Positions 9,143 to 18,635 are shown, numbered from the stretch's first letter. The stretch: DNA of 64,000 nt from Edaphobacter sp. 4G125 (GCF_014274685.1 NZ_CP060393.1:2787501-2851500), one strand, 5' to 3'. Notes: generated from the sequence alone by a model not told the origin. Made by a program: numbers and translations.

Positions 9143-9552
9143 CCCTGCTCCCCATAAAAATCTGCGAAGAGATCGGGCATTTCATAGACACGAATGCGAT
9201 GCAGCTTTGCATTTGGAATCTTGTCTTCAAGCCTTTTCCAGATCGCAATAGCGATGTTCTCCGTCGTTGGCAAACTTGACCGGAACTCCGGGACCTCCAG
9301 ATTCAGATGACGATGGTCGTAGACACTGATCACCTCGCGCTCAAGGATGTCCTTCAGCTGCTTTAGATCCACGACAAACCCGGTGACCGGGTCGACCTCG
9401 CCCGCAACCGTCACTTCAATCGTATAGTTATGGCCGTGTCCATTGCGATTGGCGCACTTCCCGAAGATTCTATGGTTCTTCTCCTCGGTCCAATCCTCAA
9501 CCCAGTAGAAGTGCGCGGCAGAAAACTCGGCCTTTCGAGTAAGAAAGATCAT
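9139..9552 (-). CDS. 6-pyruvoyl-tetrahydropterin synthase family protein, paralogue 2
   Basis: Second PTPS-fold protein, first gene of the pterin operon. It keeps GKCANRNGHGHNY (Cys33, zinc ligands His14, His39 and His41) and VDPVTGFVVDLKQL, and has an intact Asp79-His80 pair and a Glu in RVYEMPD. It lacks the SASHRLH signature, reading SAAHFYW. The CxxxxGHGH spacing resembles animal PTPS more than the shorter CxxxHGH of E. coli QueD. Together with folE it could make 6-pyruvoyl-tetrahydropterin or carboxytetrahydropterin. No queC, queE, queF or sepiapterin reductase gene lies in the window. Confidence 0.87.
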   Translation of the reverse strand: MIFLTRKAEFSAAHFYWVEDWTEEKNHRIFGKCANRNGHGHNYTIEVTVAGEVDPVTGFVVDLKQLKDILEREVISVYDHRHLNLEVPEFRSSLPTTENIAIAIWKRLEDKIPNAKLHRIRVYEMPDLFADFYGEQG

Positions 9553-9596
9553 CTCTTCTAGTGTAGCCCTTCAAAATCTCGCAAGCGAATAGGCAG

Positions 9597-10676
9597 TTAG
9601 CTACCGGCCTGGTAAGTTCTTCCTTTCCATACAACGGCCTTTCGGAATCTGTGATGGATCGTGCTCCGAATCAGCAGGAAGACAAATAAAGGAATCCCCA
9701 GGATCGAGATCGCAATATCGAGGGCAGGAAAGTTGGACCTGGCAACACGCGCATAAAAACGCCACAACGTCCTGAGCCATAGCACCAGCAACGTCCACCG
9801 CTGCCAACTCACCAGCCAGGAAACTCCCAGGGCCAAAGCGGGCAAGCCAAAGTAAAGCGCAAAATCCAGTACTCGCCACGCAGTAAGATAAATTGGACGT
9901 GGAAATAACACGGCCAGATTTTTGGTCCAGCCTTCAATCATCTCCCGTGTGGTTCGATACATGCGGGTCGAAAGCGCATCTGCGGCATAACGAAAGCGAA
10001 TGGCTCTGCCGCTCTGCTTCACTTCACGAGCCAGCGCGACATCTTCAAGAACGTCCTTCGCTACAGAGCGATGCCCTCCGATAGCAAAATAGGCCTCCCG
10101 TTCCATCAACAGAAACTGACCATTCGCCGCAGCCAACCGGTTGTCGGGGTCATTGATCTGCTTCATGGAATAGACGCTGGCCAGCTCTGAAAAAACCAAT
10201 GGCATCACCGCTCTCTGCCAAAAGCCCTTCACAATCTGACGCGGTGAATAGGAGAGCAGAACGACATGATGGCGTTCCGCCTCTCTCAGTGACCGCGAAA
10301 GATCGTTCGGTTCGTGGAGCGTATCTGCATCTGTGAACAGCAGCCATCTTCCACAGGCGACCTCGGCCCCAGCCCAGCAAGCATTGTTTTTACCCGTGAA
10401 GGCGCTACCGCCGTTCGTCTCAAACTGCGGAGCATCTAAAACCCTAACCCCGCTGTATCGCGCAGCGAACTCTGTCGCAATGGACCGGGTTCGATCGCTC
10501 GAATCGTCGTTAACGACGACCAACTCCCAATGACGTCCCAGCTCGAACCCCGGTTCCGACTGACGCACCAGCGATTCGAGGCAACCGCCCAAGACCGCCT
10601 CTTCATTCCGTGCAGGAACGATCACCGAGACTTCCATCTCTCCAGCTGCACTCTGGGCGTCCACATTCTGAGTCAC
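9597..10676 (-). CDS. Family 2 glycosyltransferase, membrane-associated
   Basis: GT-A fold transferase: VSVIVPARNEEAVLGGCLESL opens the fold, LVVVNDDSSDRT binds the nucleotide sugar and LLFTDADTLH carries the DxD metal site. EDVALAREVKQSG is the acceptor-side ED motif. The last 100 residues hold three or four transmembrane helices. This layout resembles HpnB or carotenoid-type transferases, but the acceptor is unknown. The start used is GTG at 10676, only 19 bases from the divergent TlpA-like gene; ATG at 10637 is an alternative that would leave more promoter room. Confidence 0.88.
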   Translation of the reverse strand: MTQNVDAQSAAGEMEVSVIVPARNEEAVLGGCLESLVRQSEPGFELGRHWELVVVNDDSSDRTRSIATEFAARYSGVRVLDAPQFETNGGSAFTGKNNACWAGAEVACGRWLLFTDADTLHEPNDLSRSLREAERHHVVLLSYSPRQIVKGFWQRAVMPLVFSELASVYSMKQINDPDNRLAAANGQFLLMEREAYFAIGGHRSVAKDVLEDVALAREVKQSGRAIRFRYAADALSTRMYRTTREMIEGWTKNLAVLFPRPIYLTAWRVLDFALYFGLPALALGVSWLVSWQRWTLLVLWLRTLWRFYARVARSNFPALDIAISILGIPLFVFLLIRSTIHHRFRKAVVWKGRTYQAGS

Positions 10677-10695
10677 AACTTCGTATTATAGAAAT

Positions 10696-11187
10696 GTGAA
10701 GAAATCAATGTGGATTATGTGGGTGAACCTTGCGTTGTTGCTCCTGACGGCGGGCTGCGACCGTGGACAGCATCCTGAACGGGTCAATAAGGTTGCTCCT
10801 CAGTTTTCGATCAGCGATGGATCTCAGTCAGTCGATCTTTCAAAACTGCGCGGCAAGGTTGTCTTGCTTAATTTCTGGGCGTCCTGGTGTCCGCCGTGTA
10901 TCGAAGAGCTTCCAACGCTGATGGAGTTGCACCGACGAATGCCAGAAGTCGTCATTGTTGCCGTCAGCATTGATGAAGACGCCGAAAAATATCAAAAGTT
11001 TCTCACCAAAAATCACGTCGATCTTCTTACTGTCCGTGATTCCTCACAGAGAATCGAAACCATGTATGGGACCGTACAGATTCCCGAAACATATGTCATT
11101 GACCGCGAGGGCATGTTACGTCGCAAATTTGTCTCCGCACAGAACTGGACCAGCCCGGAGATTATGGATTATCTGGCTAAACTTTGA
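10696..11187 (+). CDS. TlpA/ResA-type thioredoxin-like lipoprotein
   Basis: Membrane-anchored periplasmic thiol-disulfide protein. The N-terminus is a lipoprotein signal with the lipobox LLLTAGC. LLNFWASWCPPCIEELP carries the CxxC active site, and the cis-Pro is in VQIPETYVID. Such proteins reduce apocytochrome c or other exported thiol proteins. The start is GTG at 10696, or ATG at 10708, which leaves more space for a promoter next to the divergent glycosyltransferase. The length of 163 aa fits the ResA branch. Confidence 0.91.
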   Translation: MKKSMWIMWVNLALLLLTAGCDRGQHPERVNKVAPQFSISDGSQSVDLSKLRGKVVLLNFWASWCPPCIEELPTLMELHRRMPEVVIVAVSIDEDAEKYQKFLTKNHVDLLTVRDSSQRIETMYGTVQIPETYVIDREGMLRRKFVSAQNWTSPEIMDYLAKL

Positions 11188-11340
11188 TGCTCTCGTGTGA
11201 ACGTAAAGCATTCATGCGGCATGCGCCCCGATAAATTTGTATCCAACAAGTGCCATTCGCCACAACATTCTTTTGCGTCCGTGTTTACGTCTTCAGCAGT
11301 ACGGCAACTTAGCGTTGTCGAAAGGAGTACTCAGGACCCT

Positions 11341-11784
11341 ATGAAACGAATTTTGTTCAGCTCCGCTCTGGCCGTTGCACTTGTGGCAACACCTGCATTC
11401 TGTCAACAACCGACCCAGCCTCCTGCAAACGACACCACGACGCAGCAGCCTGCAGCACAACCTGGCCATCGTCATCGCAAATTTGATCCGCAAAAAGCGG
11501 CTCAGCGGATTGGGAAAAAACTTAATCTCTCTGCCGACCAGACTGCGAAACTCGAACCGATCCTGGCGGGCCAGCAGCAGAAGATAGCTGAGCTTCGTTC
11601 CAACACCAGCCTGACTCCGGACCAACGCCGCGAGCAGTTTCGAGCGATCCACCAGGATACGCAGACTCAACTCGCCAGCGTCCTCACGCCAGACCAAATG
11701 CAGCAGCTTCGTTCAATGCGCCGCGGCCCCCATGGCAGGCGGCAGCAGCAGCCGGACTCGACTGGCCCATCTTCAGGCAACTAA
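11341..11784 (+). CDS. Spy/CpxP-like periplasmic protein
   Basis: Small secreted helical protein of 147 aa with a cleavable signal peptide (ALVATPAFCQQ) and repeated LTxxQ-type motifs: LSADQTAKLEPIL, LTPDQRREQFRAI and LTPDQMQQLRSM. These occur in Spy/CpxP chaperones and related metal or envelope-stress sensors. The tail is rich in Arg, Gln and Gly. The ATG at 11341 follows GAAAGGAGTACTC; a longer open frame to 11197 lacks a signal at its start and is not preferred. It stands alone, followed by a strong terminator. The envelope-stress role is inferred from the family. Confidence 0.83.
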   Translation: MKRILFSSALAVALVATPAFCQQPTQPPANDTTTQQPAAQPGHRHRKFDPQKAAQRIGKKLNLSADQTAKLEPILAGQQQKIAELRSNTSLTPDQRREQFRAIHQDTQTQLASVLTPDQMQQLRSMRRGPHGRRQQQPDSTGPSSGN

Positions 11785-11800
11785 CCGTTCAGCCTAGGGG

Positions 11801-11824
11801 GAGCTGCCCTCAAAGGGGCAGCTC
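11801..11824 (+). terminator. Rho-independent terminator after the Spy-like gene
   Basis: Nine-base perfect stem, 11801-11809 pairing with 11816-11824, with a six-base loop, followed by TCCTTCTT. It lies 16 bases after the stop at 11784 and before murA, so it probably ends the Spy-like transcript and isolates murA. Confidence 0.8.
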
Positions 11825-11884
11825 TCCTTCTTCCGTACCAATCTCAATACCCATTTCCTCGTAACTCTTCCGTAAACTGGGAGA

Positions 11885-13168
11885 ATGGATAAGTTTGTTG
11901 TACGCGGCGGAAACCCTCTTCTCGGAACGATCAAAGTCTCCGGAGCTAAGAATTCAGCCCTTCCCTGTATGGCCGCCGCCATTCTGACGGAAGATGAAGT
12001 CATCCTCGAGAATATCCCCCAGGTTCGCGACATCGAGACCGAGCGCAAGCTGTTGTCCTCCATGGGCGCCGAAGTCGAGCTTGGATATGGCCGCGCTCAG
12101 CACCGCACACGCATCAAGTGCGGCATCCTCTCCGATCCCGTTGCCAAGTACGAGATCGTCAAGACCATGCGCGCCAGCTCTCTGGTCCTTGGCCCGCTCA
12201 TCGCTCGTACCGGTATGGCGCGTGTTGCGATGCCGGGTGGCTGCGCGATTGGAGGCCGCCCCATTGACCTCCACATCAAGGGGCTCGAAGCCATGGGAGC
12301 CAACATCACCTACGATCACGGCTATCTTGAAGCTAAAGCCGACCGGCTCAAAGGCGCGCATATCGTCTTCGACAAGATCACTGTCACTGGAACCGAAGAT
12401 CTTCTGATGGCGGCTGTTCTAGCCGACGGAGAGACTGTCTTTGAGAACTGCGCACGCGAGCCCGAGGTTACCGATCTTGCCGCCCTGCTCACTGCAATGG
12501 GAGCAAAGATCGAAGGCGCAGGCACTTCCACGATCAAGGTTCAAGGAGTTACCAGCCTTCATGGAGCACGGCATCGCATCAATCCCGACCGCATTGAGGC
12601 GGGAACCTTCCTCGTTGCAGGAGCCATTACCGGAGGCGACCTCAATGTCGACTCCTGCGAACCTGCTCATCTCAGCGCGCTCATCTCCAAACTCGAAGAA
12701 TGTGGCGTCCGCCTCGATGTCGGCAAAGAATCCATCCGCGTCCGTTCTGGCGATATTCAATTGAAAGCTGCCGACATCTCCACCGAGGAGTACCCAGGCT
12801 TTCCGACGGACATGCAGGCGCAATACATGGCACTCGTTACCCAGACCGAAGGCACCGCCACCATCACCGAAAATATCTTTGAGAACCGCTTCATGCACGT
12901 CGGCGAGCTGAACCGCATGGGCGCCAACATCACAGTACAGGGACGCACGGCCACAGTTCGTGGCAAAACTCCTCTCCAGTCTGCTGCCGTAATGTGCTCG
13001 GACCTACGCGCCTCTGCTTCGCTCGTCCTCGCGGCGCTCGTAGCCGATGGCGAAACCATTCTTGACCGCGTCTACCACATTGACCGTGGCTACGAACGCA
13101 TTGAAGAGAAACTGCGCGGAGTCGGCGCTCAGATTCGCCGCATGGGCGATGTCTTCGGAAAGAAGTAG
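11885..13168 (+). CDS. murA: UDP-N-acetylglucosamine 1-carboxyvinyltransferase
   Basis: First committed enzyme of peptidoglycan synthesis; adds enolpyruvate from PEP to UDP-GlcNAc. The N-terminus [20 protein letters not shown] carries the conserved SGAKN loop. The active-site Cys, target of fosfomycin, is intact in [21 protein letters not shown]-type substrate contacts appear as [11 protein letters not shown], and the C-terminus has [16 protein letters not shown] and [10 protein letters not shown]. The 427-aa length is typical. It appears monocistronic, between a terminator and a convergent palindrome. Confidence 0.97.
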   Translation: MDKFVVRGGNPLLGTIKVSGAKNSALPCMAAAILTEDEVILENIPQVRDIETERKLLSSMGAEVELGYGRAQHRTRIKCGILSDPVAKYEIVKTMRASSLVLGPLIARTGMARVAMPGGCAIGGRPIDLHIKGLEAMGANITYDHGYLEAKADRLKGAHIVFDKITVTGTEDLLMAAVLADGETVFENCAREPEVTDLAALLTAMGAKIEGAGTSTIKVQGVTSLHGARHRINPDRIEAGTFLVAGAITGGDLNVDSCEPAHLSALISKLEECGVRLDVGKESIRVRSGDIQLKAADISTEEYPGFPTDMQAQYMALVTQTEGTATITENIFENRFMHVGELNRMGANITVQGRTATVRGKTPLQSAAVMCSDLRASASLVLAALVADGETILDRVYHIDRGYERIEEKLRGVGAQIRRMGDVFGKK

Positions 13169-13188
13169 CTTCTGTATTTCGTTTCGGA

Positions 13189-13217
13189 AACGGCAGCTTC
13201 GATCAGAAGCTGCCGTT
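13189..13217. terminator. Convergent hairpin between murA and the zinc peptidase gene
   Basis: A 12-base perfect inverted repeat, 13189-13200 with 13206-13217, and a five-base loop. The peptidase stop codon (13203-13205, minus strand) lies in the loop, so the last codons form one arm. It sits 20 bases past the murA stop. No strong T-run follows on either strand, so it may act as a weak two-way terminator or protect both 3' ends. Confidence 0.6.
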
Positions 13218-14075
13218 CGATCCCCCACCCTGCTGGAAGGTATTGCACGAGTTCACATTGCCCGATTGAAGTCCTCGCACAAACCAGCTCTGCCGCTGTG
13301 CTGAGCTTCCATGGGTAAAGCTCTCCGGGCTGACCGCGCCTCGCGACATCTTCTGGATATGGTCGTCACCCACCGCTGCAGCCGCATTCAAGCCATCGTT
13401 CACATCGGCTTCATCGATGATCTTGCGCTGAGCTGCCGTGTGCGCCCAAACTCCCGCCAGGCAGTCGGCCTGTAGCTCCAATCTCACCGAGAGCTGGTTC
13501 CTCGCACCAGGGTTCTGTCCCTGAAGCTGTCGCATCTGCTGCTCAATCCCGAGAATGTTCTGTACATGATGTCCCAGTTCGTGTGCAATCACATACGCCT
13601 GCGCAAAGTCAGCCGTACTTCCACCTAAACGGCGAAGATCATCCCAGAATCCCAGGTCTATATATACTTTTTCATCCTGCGGGCAATAAAAAGGCCCCGT
13701 CTGGGACTGTGCCGTTCCGCAACCTGATCGGGTGTAATCGCGAAATAACACCAGCTTGGCATGGCGATAGGGTTGCCCGGTCTGTTGAGGAAGTAACGTC
13801 TCCCACTCTTTCTGTACATCGTCGAGTACGAAAGAAACCAACTGTGCCGATTTATCCTCCGCAAGCGAAGAGTTCGCCGGCCGGCTATTCGGCGTTGCGA
13901 CATGCGCTCCGCCAGTCAGATAACTTCCGATGTAGTTTCGGCCGGTAATCAGGCTGATGATGAGCAGGAAGAGGATGCCCACAATTCCCAGACCACCACC
14001 GCCGAAGCCGCCTCCAGAGGAACCGCGACGGTCCTCCACATCTCTGCTGAGCCCACCAGGAGTCCAATCCATCAC
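13203..14075 (-). CDS. YpfJ-type neutral zinc metallopeptidase
   Basis: Membrane-anchored zinc peptidase of the YpfJ/KPN_02809 family, 290 aa. After a Gly-rich cytoplasmic lead (GGGFGGGGLG) there is one transmembrane helix, IVGILFLLIISLI, then an outer domain with the HExxH site in YVIAHELGHHVQNILG and the downstream ELQADCLAGVWAH helix giving the third ligand. FYCPQDEKVYIDLGFWD is a family hallmark. The function in bacteria is poorly known. The start is one of two adjacent Met codons (14075 or 14072). Confidence 0.92.
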   Translation of the reverse strand: MMDWTPGGLSRDVEDRRGSSGGGFGGGGLGIVGILFLLIISLITGRNYIGSYLTGGAHVATPNSRPANSSLAEDKSAQLVSFVLDDVQKEWETLLPQQTGQPYRHAKLVLFRDYTRSGCGTAQSQTGPFYCPQDEKVYIDLGFWDDLRRLGGSTADFAQAYVIAHELGHHVQNILGIEQQMRQLQGQNPGARNQLSVRLELQADCLAGVWAHTAAQRKIIDEADVNDGLNAAAAVGDDHIQKMSRGAVSPESFTHGSSAQRQSWFVRGLQSGNVNSCNTFQQGGGSNGSF

Positions 14076-14136
14076 TCACCCCACGCTATTTTTTTTTGAA
14101 AATATTCGGGCCCATCGATACCAACATCAACATGTT

Positions 14137-14173
14137 AGATTACCGGAACAAAAACGAGAGCGTACCGTAATCT
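14137..14173. promoter_or_regulatory. Imperfect inverted repeat in a divergent promoter region
   Basis: AGATTACCGG at 14137-14146 is mirrored by CCGTAATCT at 14165-14173 with one base missing. It lies between the divergent zinc peptidase and GT39-type genes, 41 bases before the latter. It could be a regulator site or the base of an RNA stem; no known operator is recognised. Confidence 0.35.
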
Positions 14174-14213
14174 CTGGAAAGAATAGTAATCGAACTCCCC
14201 CGGAGAAACCTGA

Positions 14214-15800
14214 ATGTCCACGGCGACCGCCCAAACTACTGTTGTCCAACCTGTCGACCCTTCACTACGTGAAGCTGTTCGCCTTGCCCTGCTCTTTGCC
14301 ACCGTAAAGCTCGTCCTGCATATCGCAGCGAATCTCTGGCAGGCACATCTGGGTTGGGGATACTTCCGGGACGAACTGTACTACATCATCTGCGGCCGCC
14401 ACCTTGCCTGGGGATACGTCGATCATGGCCCGATCGTCGCCCTCCAGTCCAGGCTTGCCGAAACTCTCTTTGGCGACTCTCTCACTGGGATACGCATGTT
14501 CTCTGCCCTCGCCGGAGCGGCTCGGGTCTTTCTCACTGGCATTCTCGCCTGGTCTCTCGGCGGCCGACGACCAGCGCAAGGACTTGCAATGATCTGCATC
14601 CTGGTTGCACCGCAATATCTCGGCATCGACAGCTTCCTCTCCATGAACTCTTTCGAGTCGATGTTCTGGATGCCCTGTCTGCTCGCGCTTATTTTTATGC
14701 TTCGTGGAGGCAGCGAGCGTTGGTGGCTTCTTTTCGGCATCTCCGCTGGTATTGGGTTGCTCAATAAACCCTCCATGGCTTTCTTCCTCGTCGCTCTGCT
14801 GGTTGCCCTGCTGCTTACACCACAAAGGCGCCTGCTCGCCAGCCGTTGGGCCTTCATCGGGGTTGCGCTGCTCATTTTGGTCGCATTGCCGAATCTGTTA
14901 TGGCAGGTCCATAATCACTGGCCGACGCTCGAGTTCCTGCATAACGGCAAAGTTCATCACAAGAACGTCGAACTCGGTCCAATCGACTTTTTGCTGACAC
15001 AGATTAAGAATCTTCACCCTCTGACACTATTTGTTTGGGGAGCCGGCCTCATCTGGCTGCTGCGTTCGCGTGACTACCGTTGGCTTGGGCTCATGTTCTG
15101 CTTCTTCTTCGTAGGCATGATGTTGCTTCACGCGAAGGATTACTATCTCCTCCCCGTTTATCCTGTCCTCTTTGCTGCGGGTGGTATTGCATGGGAAAGT
15201 TTCTATCACCGTTCACCTCCCGTCTCGCAGAACCGCGCCTTGGCCTTTCCCATCTTCGAGAGCGCGCTCATTCTTACTGGTCTTGTCCTGATGCCACTCG
15301 CCATTCCTGTACTCCGCCCCGAGACATGGATCGTCTATGCGCGCTATACGCACCTCTATCAGGTCACCAGTAGCGAACATCATGCCACCGGTCCCCTACC
15401 GCAGTTCTATGCCGACCGGTTCGGATGGCAGGAATATGCCGATCAGGTAGAACGCATTTATAACAGCCTTTCTCCCGAAGAGCAGGCGTCCGCTGTCATC
15501 TACGGAGAGGACTATGGTCTTTCCAGCGCAATCAATTTTCTAGGACGCAATCTACCACCTGCTATTGGCGGACATAACAACTACTTTCTATGGGGACCTC
15601 AGGGCAAAACCGGCGAGGTCCTTATTCTCCTGGGCAGCGACGGAGAGGGTCTCAGCGATAAATGGCAGTCGGTTACTGTCGTTGGCGAGATGAACAATCC
15701 CTATGCCATGCCCTACGAGCGACGAAAAATTTATCTCTGCCGCGGACTTAAAATACCGCCTCTATCGAAGATTTGGCCGAAAGTGAAGCACTATATCTGA
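14214..15800 (+). CDS. ArnT/PMT-type membrane glycosyltransferase (GT39/GT83 clan)
   Basis: Integral membrane transferase of 528 aa that would use a polyprenyl-phosphate sugar and act on the periplasmic face. The first outer loop has the clan motif YFRDELYYIICGRHLAWGY with the acidic pair, followed by VDHGPIVAL. About ten to twelve hydrophobic helices follow, then a soluble C-terminal part after residue 390. The acceptor (lipid A, protein or other) cannot be predicted. The permease gene starts 22 bases after its stop and is probably co-transcribed. Confidence 0.88.
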   Translation: MSTATAQTTVVQPVDPSLREAVRLALLFATVKLVLHIAANLWQAHLGWGYFRDELYYIICGRHLAWGYVDHGPIVALQSRLAETLFGDSLTGIRMFSALAGAARVFLTGILAWSLGGRRPAQGLAMICILVAPQYLGIDSFLSMNSFESMFWMPCLLALIFMLRGGSERWWLLFGISAGIGLLNKPSMAFFLVALLVALLLTPQRRLLASRWAFIGVALLILVALPNLLWQVHNHWPTLEFLHNGKVHHKNVELGPIDFLLTQIKNLHPLTLFVWGAGLIWLLRSRDYRWLGLMFCFFFVGMMLLHAKDYYLLPVYPVLFAAGGIAWESFYHRSPPVSQNRALAFPIFESALILTGLVLMPLAIPVLRPETWIVYARYTHLYQVTSSEHHATGPLPQFYADRFGWQEYADQVERIYNSLSPEEQASAVIYGEDYGLSSAINFLGRNLPPAIGGHNNYFLWGPQGKTGEVLILLGSDGEGLSDKWQSVTVVGEMNNPYAMPYERRKIYLCRGLKIPPLSKIWPKVKHYI

Positions 15801-15822
15801 TGTGCTAATCTCCGAGGAACGC

Positions 15823-17202
15823 ATGCAAACGAGCGGCCAGCCTCAGACAGAACTTCCGCGCGTCCTGAACGCCTCCCACGCTACTTCCATCGTCGTCGGA
15901 ATCATTATTGGCAGTGGAATCTTTCTCGTTCCGCGCGAGATGATGGCAGCAGTCGGATCGTCGGGAATGGTCTACCTTGTCTGGATCGTAGGCGGCCTGC
16001 TCTCGCTCTTCGGAGCCATGACCTATGCAGAAGTTGCTGCCCTTCGCCCCAAATATGGTGGAGAGTACGCTTTCCTCCGCGATGCCTATGGTGATCTCAC
16101 CGGCTTCCTCTATATGTGGACTTGGATCACCATCGCCAAACCAGCATCCATCGCGACCATCGCAGCAGGCCTCGCGCGTGTTCTGGCAACCTTCCCTATC
16201 TTTTACTTCTTTGAACACCGCGCCTTCGGACCACTGCTCTGGAGCCAGGTCTTTGCTATTGCCATGACCTGGCTCATCACAGGACTCAACATCCTGGGTA
16301 CTCGCAAGTCTGGCAACGTTCAGCTTGCCCTTACCTGGCTCAAGATCCTTCTCATTGTCGTGATTGCCTGCTTTTGCTTCGGCGCCGCTGGCGACCGCGG
16401 AACCTGGCACAACTTCGCCACCGAGTTTACCCGAGCCCGGGGAGGCTTCTCCGGCTTCATGATCGCGCTCATCGCAGCACTCTGGGCGTATGACGGATGG
16501 AGCGACGTAACCCAGATGGCAGGCGAGGTTCAGCAGCCACAGCGTAGCCTGCCTTTGGCGCTCATCGGTGGAGTCGCCATCGTCGGCAGCCTTTATATGC
16601 TGACCAACGCCGCCATCCAGTATGTAATGCCTGCTGCAGCCATCGCTGCTGCCGATCGTCCTGCCGCAGATGCTCTACGGCTCATCGCAGGGAACTGGGG
16701 AGCAGGGCTCGTTTCGATTGGAATGGCGGTCAGTATCTGTGCGACCTTTGTAGGCTCGTCACTCTCAGGGGCGCGAGTTCCCTTTGCCGCAGCCCACGAT
16801 GGTCTCTTCTTCCGTCAGCTCGCGCATGTGCACCCGCGATTTCAGACGCCTTCCACTGCACTGATCCTTCAGGCTGTCCTTAGTACGCTGCTTTTGCTGG
16901 CCATCGGACGCTTCCAGGCACTCTTTTCTCTTGCGATCTTTGCGGAGTGGTTCTTTTACGCCCTGACAGCAAGCACCGTCTTTGTCTTTCGCAGGCGCGA
17001 ACCGAATGTCATCCGGCCTTACAGTGTTTGGGGATACCCGGTTCTCCCGCTTTTATTTATAGCCGCCGCGATTGTGTTGCTGGTCTTCTCCTTTGCCGAC
17101 CAGCCACGCAATTCCATCATTGGGACTCTCATCATTCTGATGGGAATTCCTTTGCATTACGCATTCCAAAGAAGGGCTCGCGGTCAGTTGCCGCGATTCT
17201 GA
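15823..17202 (+). CDS. APC-superfamily amino acid permease
   Basis: Twelve-helix inner-membrane transporter of 459 aa. VVGIIIGSGIFLVPREM in helix 1 is the APC substrate-binding GSGIF motif, and YGGEYAFLRDAYGDL and ALWAYDGWSDVTQMAGEV resemble the LAT/basic amino acid antiporter branch. The ATG at 15823 is preceded by CCGAGGAACGC; a GTG at 15802 would add seven residues with no clear ribosome site. The 3' end overlaps the convergent glgA by 19 bases. The substrate is not decided by sequence. Confidence 0.88.
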   Translation: MQTSGQPQTELPRVLNASHATSIVVGIIIGSGIFLVPREMMAAVGSSGMVYLVWIVGGLLSLFGAMTYAEVAALRPKYGGEYAFLRDAYGDLTGFLYMWTWITIAKPASIATIAAGLARVLATFPIFYFFEHRAFGPLLWSQVFAIAMTWLITGLNILGTRKSGNVQLALTWLKILLIVVIACFCFGAAGDRGTWHNFATEFTRARGGFSGFMIALIAALWAYDGWSDVTQMAGEVQQPQRSLPLALIGGVAIVGSLYMLTNAAIQYVMPAAAIAAADRPAADALRLIAGNWGAGLVSIGMAVSICATFVGSSLSGARVPFAAAHDGLFFRQLAHVHPRFQTPSTALILQAVLSTLLLLAIGRFQALFSLAIFAEWFFYALTASTVFVFRRREPNVIRPYSVWGYPVLPLLFIAAAIVLLVFSFADQPRNSIIGTLIILMGIPLHYAFQRRARGQLPRF

Positions 17203-18635
17203 ATCGTACGCTCATAGATCCGCACGTACTCCTGAGCTGGCTTCTCCCACGAAAAATCCTGCGCCATCCCTCGCTTCATCATGGCTGTCCAGGTCTTCTT
17301 TTGGCGGAAGGTCTCTAAGGCTCTCTGCACCGCATCCCAAAATGCGTTCGAATCGTAGCCCTCGAATTTAAAGCCGTTTCCCTGCCCGTCCGGCAGTTCT
17401 TCGATCGTGTCCTGCAAACCTCCGGTCGCCCGGACCACGGGAACCGTGCCATATTTCAGGCTGTAGATCTGGTTCAGGCCACCGGGCTCATAGCGCGAAG
17501 GCATCAGGAAGATATCGGAACCTGCTTCGATCTTGTGCGCCATCACGTTGTCGAATTTAACCTGAACCCTCATCTTCGACGGATATCGTTCCGCCGCCTC
17601 TGTGAGAAGACGCTCGTAATACTCCTCCCCACTACCCAGCATCACCAGGACCACGTCTTCCTGCATCAGACGGTCGAGGATATCGACAATAAAATCGATC
17701 CCCTTTTGAGTGGCCAGCCGCGAGACGACACCAAGCACGGTCGTATTCTCATGAACGTCTTCAAAGCGAAACGCATGGAGCAGATCGCGCCTGCACTCGC
17801 GCTTCCCCTCCAGTTTGCTCGCCGTGTAGTGATCCGCGATATGCGGATCAATGGCAGGATCCCACTCCGTGTAGTCTGCGCCATTGAGAATACCGAACAA
17901 GTCCCCCGCGCGGCTTCGAAACGTCCCCTCAAGCCCGTTGCCGAACTCCGGGGTCTGAATCTCCTGCGCGTACGTCTGGCTTACCGTGGTGATCGCATCC
18001 GCATACACCACCCCGCCTTTTAGGAAATTCACCTTGTCATAGTGCTCCAGTTTGTCTTTGGTGAACATGTCCCAGGGCAGAAGCAATGTTTCCATGGTGC
18101 GCGGAGGAAACCATCCCTGATACCCTCCGTTGTGGATCGTCAGAATCGTAGGGACCTTACGGAAGACGGGATCGAAGTAGTAAATCGATCTCAGCATGAC
18201 TGCAAGCATCGCCGTCTGCCAGTCATGGACATGGAAGACATCCGGGACCCCGAGCACTTTGGTGGACTCGATCACGGCGCGGCAGAAGGCCCCAAAACGC
18301 TCGGCATTATCGGGATAATCCCCAGAGGGCGTCGCATAGTAACTCTCGCGATCGAACAGCTCCGGGCAATCCACAAAGTACATCTGAACTCCGTCGACAA
18401 CTCCTCCATCCAGAAGGCGAGCGAAGCGGCTATACGAAGGAAATGGGATGGTAATGCTCTTCAAAATCACGGCAGGGCTGGGGACGGCCTTCGCCACTTG
18501 GCGATAGTACGGGATAAAAACTTGTGCTTTATGCCCCATCTTCACCAGCGTCTTCGGCAGTGCGCTGATCACATCCGCCAACCCTCCCGTCTTTGCCCAG
18601 GGTGCGCACTCCGATGCCGCGAACACAATATGCAT
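17184..18635 (-). CDS. glgA: Glycogen synthase, ADP-glucose dependent
   Basis: GT5 enzyme that elongates alpha-1,4-glucan from ADP-glucose. The N-terminal MHIVFAASECAPWAKTGGLADV contains the KTGGL substrate-binding motif. The second Rossmann domain has VVSRLATQKGIDFIVDIL and the STGGL-like region SRYEPGGLNQIYSLKYGTVP. VHDWQTAMLAV and TIHNGGYQGWF are typical. The ATG at 18635 has GAAGGAGACGGC just upstream; the frame extends to 18773 but those residues are not conserved and overlap the rsmA start. Length 483 aa. No other glg gene is in the window. Confidence 0.95.
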   Translation of the reverse strand: MHIVFAASECAPWAKTGGLADVISALPKTLVKMGHKAQVFIPYYRQVAKAVPSPAVILKSITIPFPSYSRFARLLDGGVVDGVQMYFVDCPELFDRESYYATPSGDYPDNAERFGAFCRAVIESTKVLGVPDVFHVHDWQTAMLAVMLRSIYYFDPVFRKVPTILTIHNGGYQGWFPPRTMETLLLPWDMFTKDKLEHYDKVNFLKGGVVYADAITTVSQTYAQEIQTPEFGNGLEGTFRSRAGDLFGILNGADYTEWDPAIDPHIADHYTASKLEGKRECRRDLLHAFRFEDVHENTTVLGVVSRLATQKGIDFIVDILDRLMQEDVVLVMLGSGEEYYERLLTEAAERYPSKMRVQVKFDNVMAHKIEAGSDIFLMPSRYEPGGLNQIYSLKYGTVPVVRATGGLQDTIEELPDGQGNGFKFEGYDSNAFWDAVQRALETFRQKKTWTAMMKRGMAQDFSWEKPAQEYVRIYERTIQNRGN

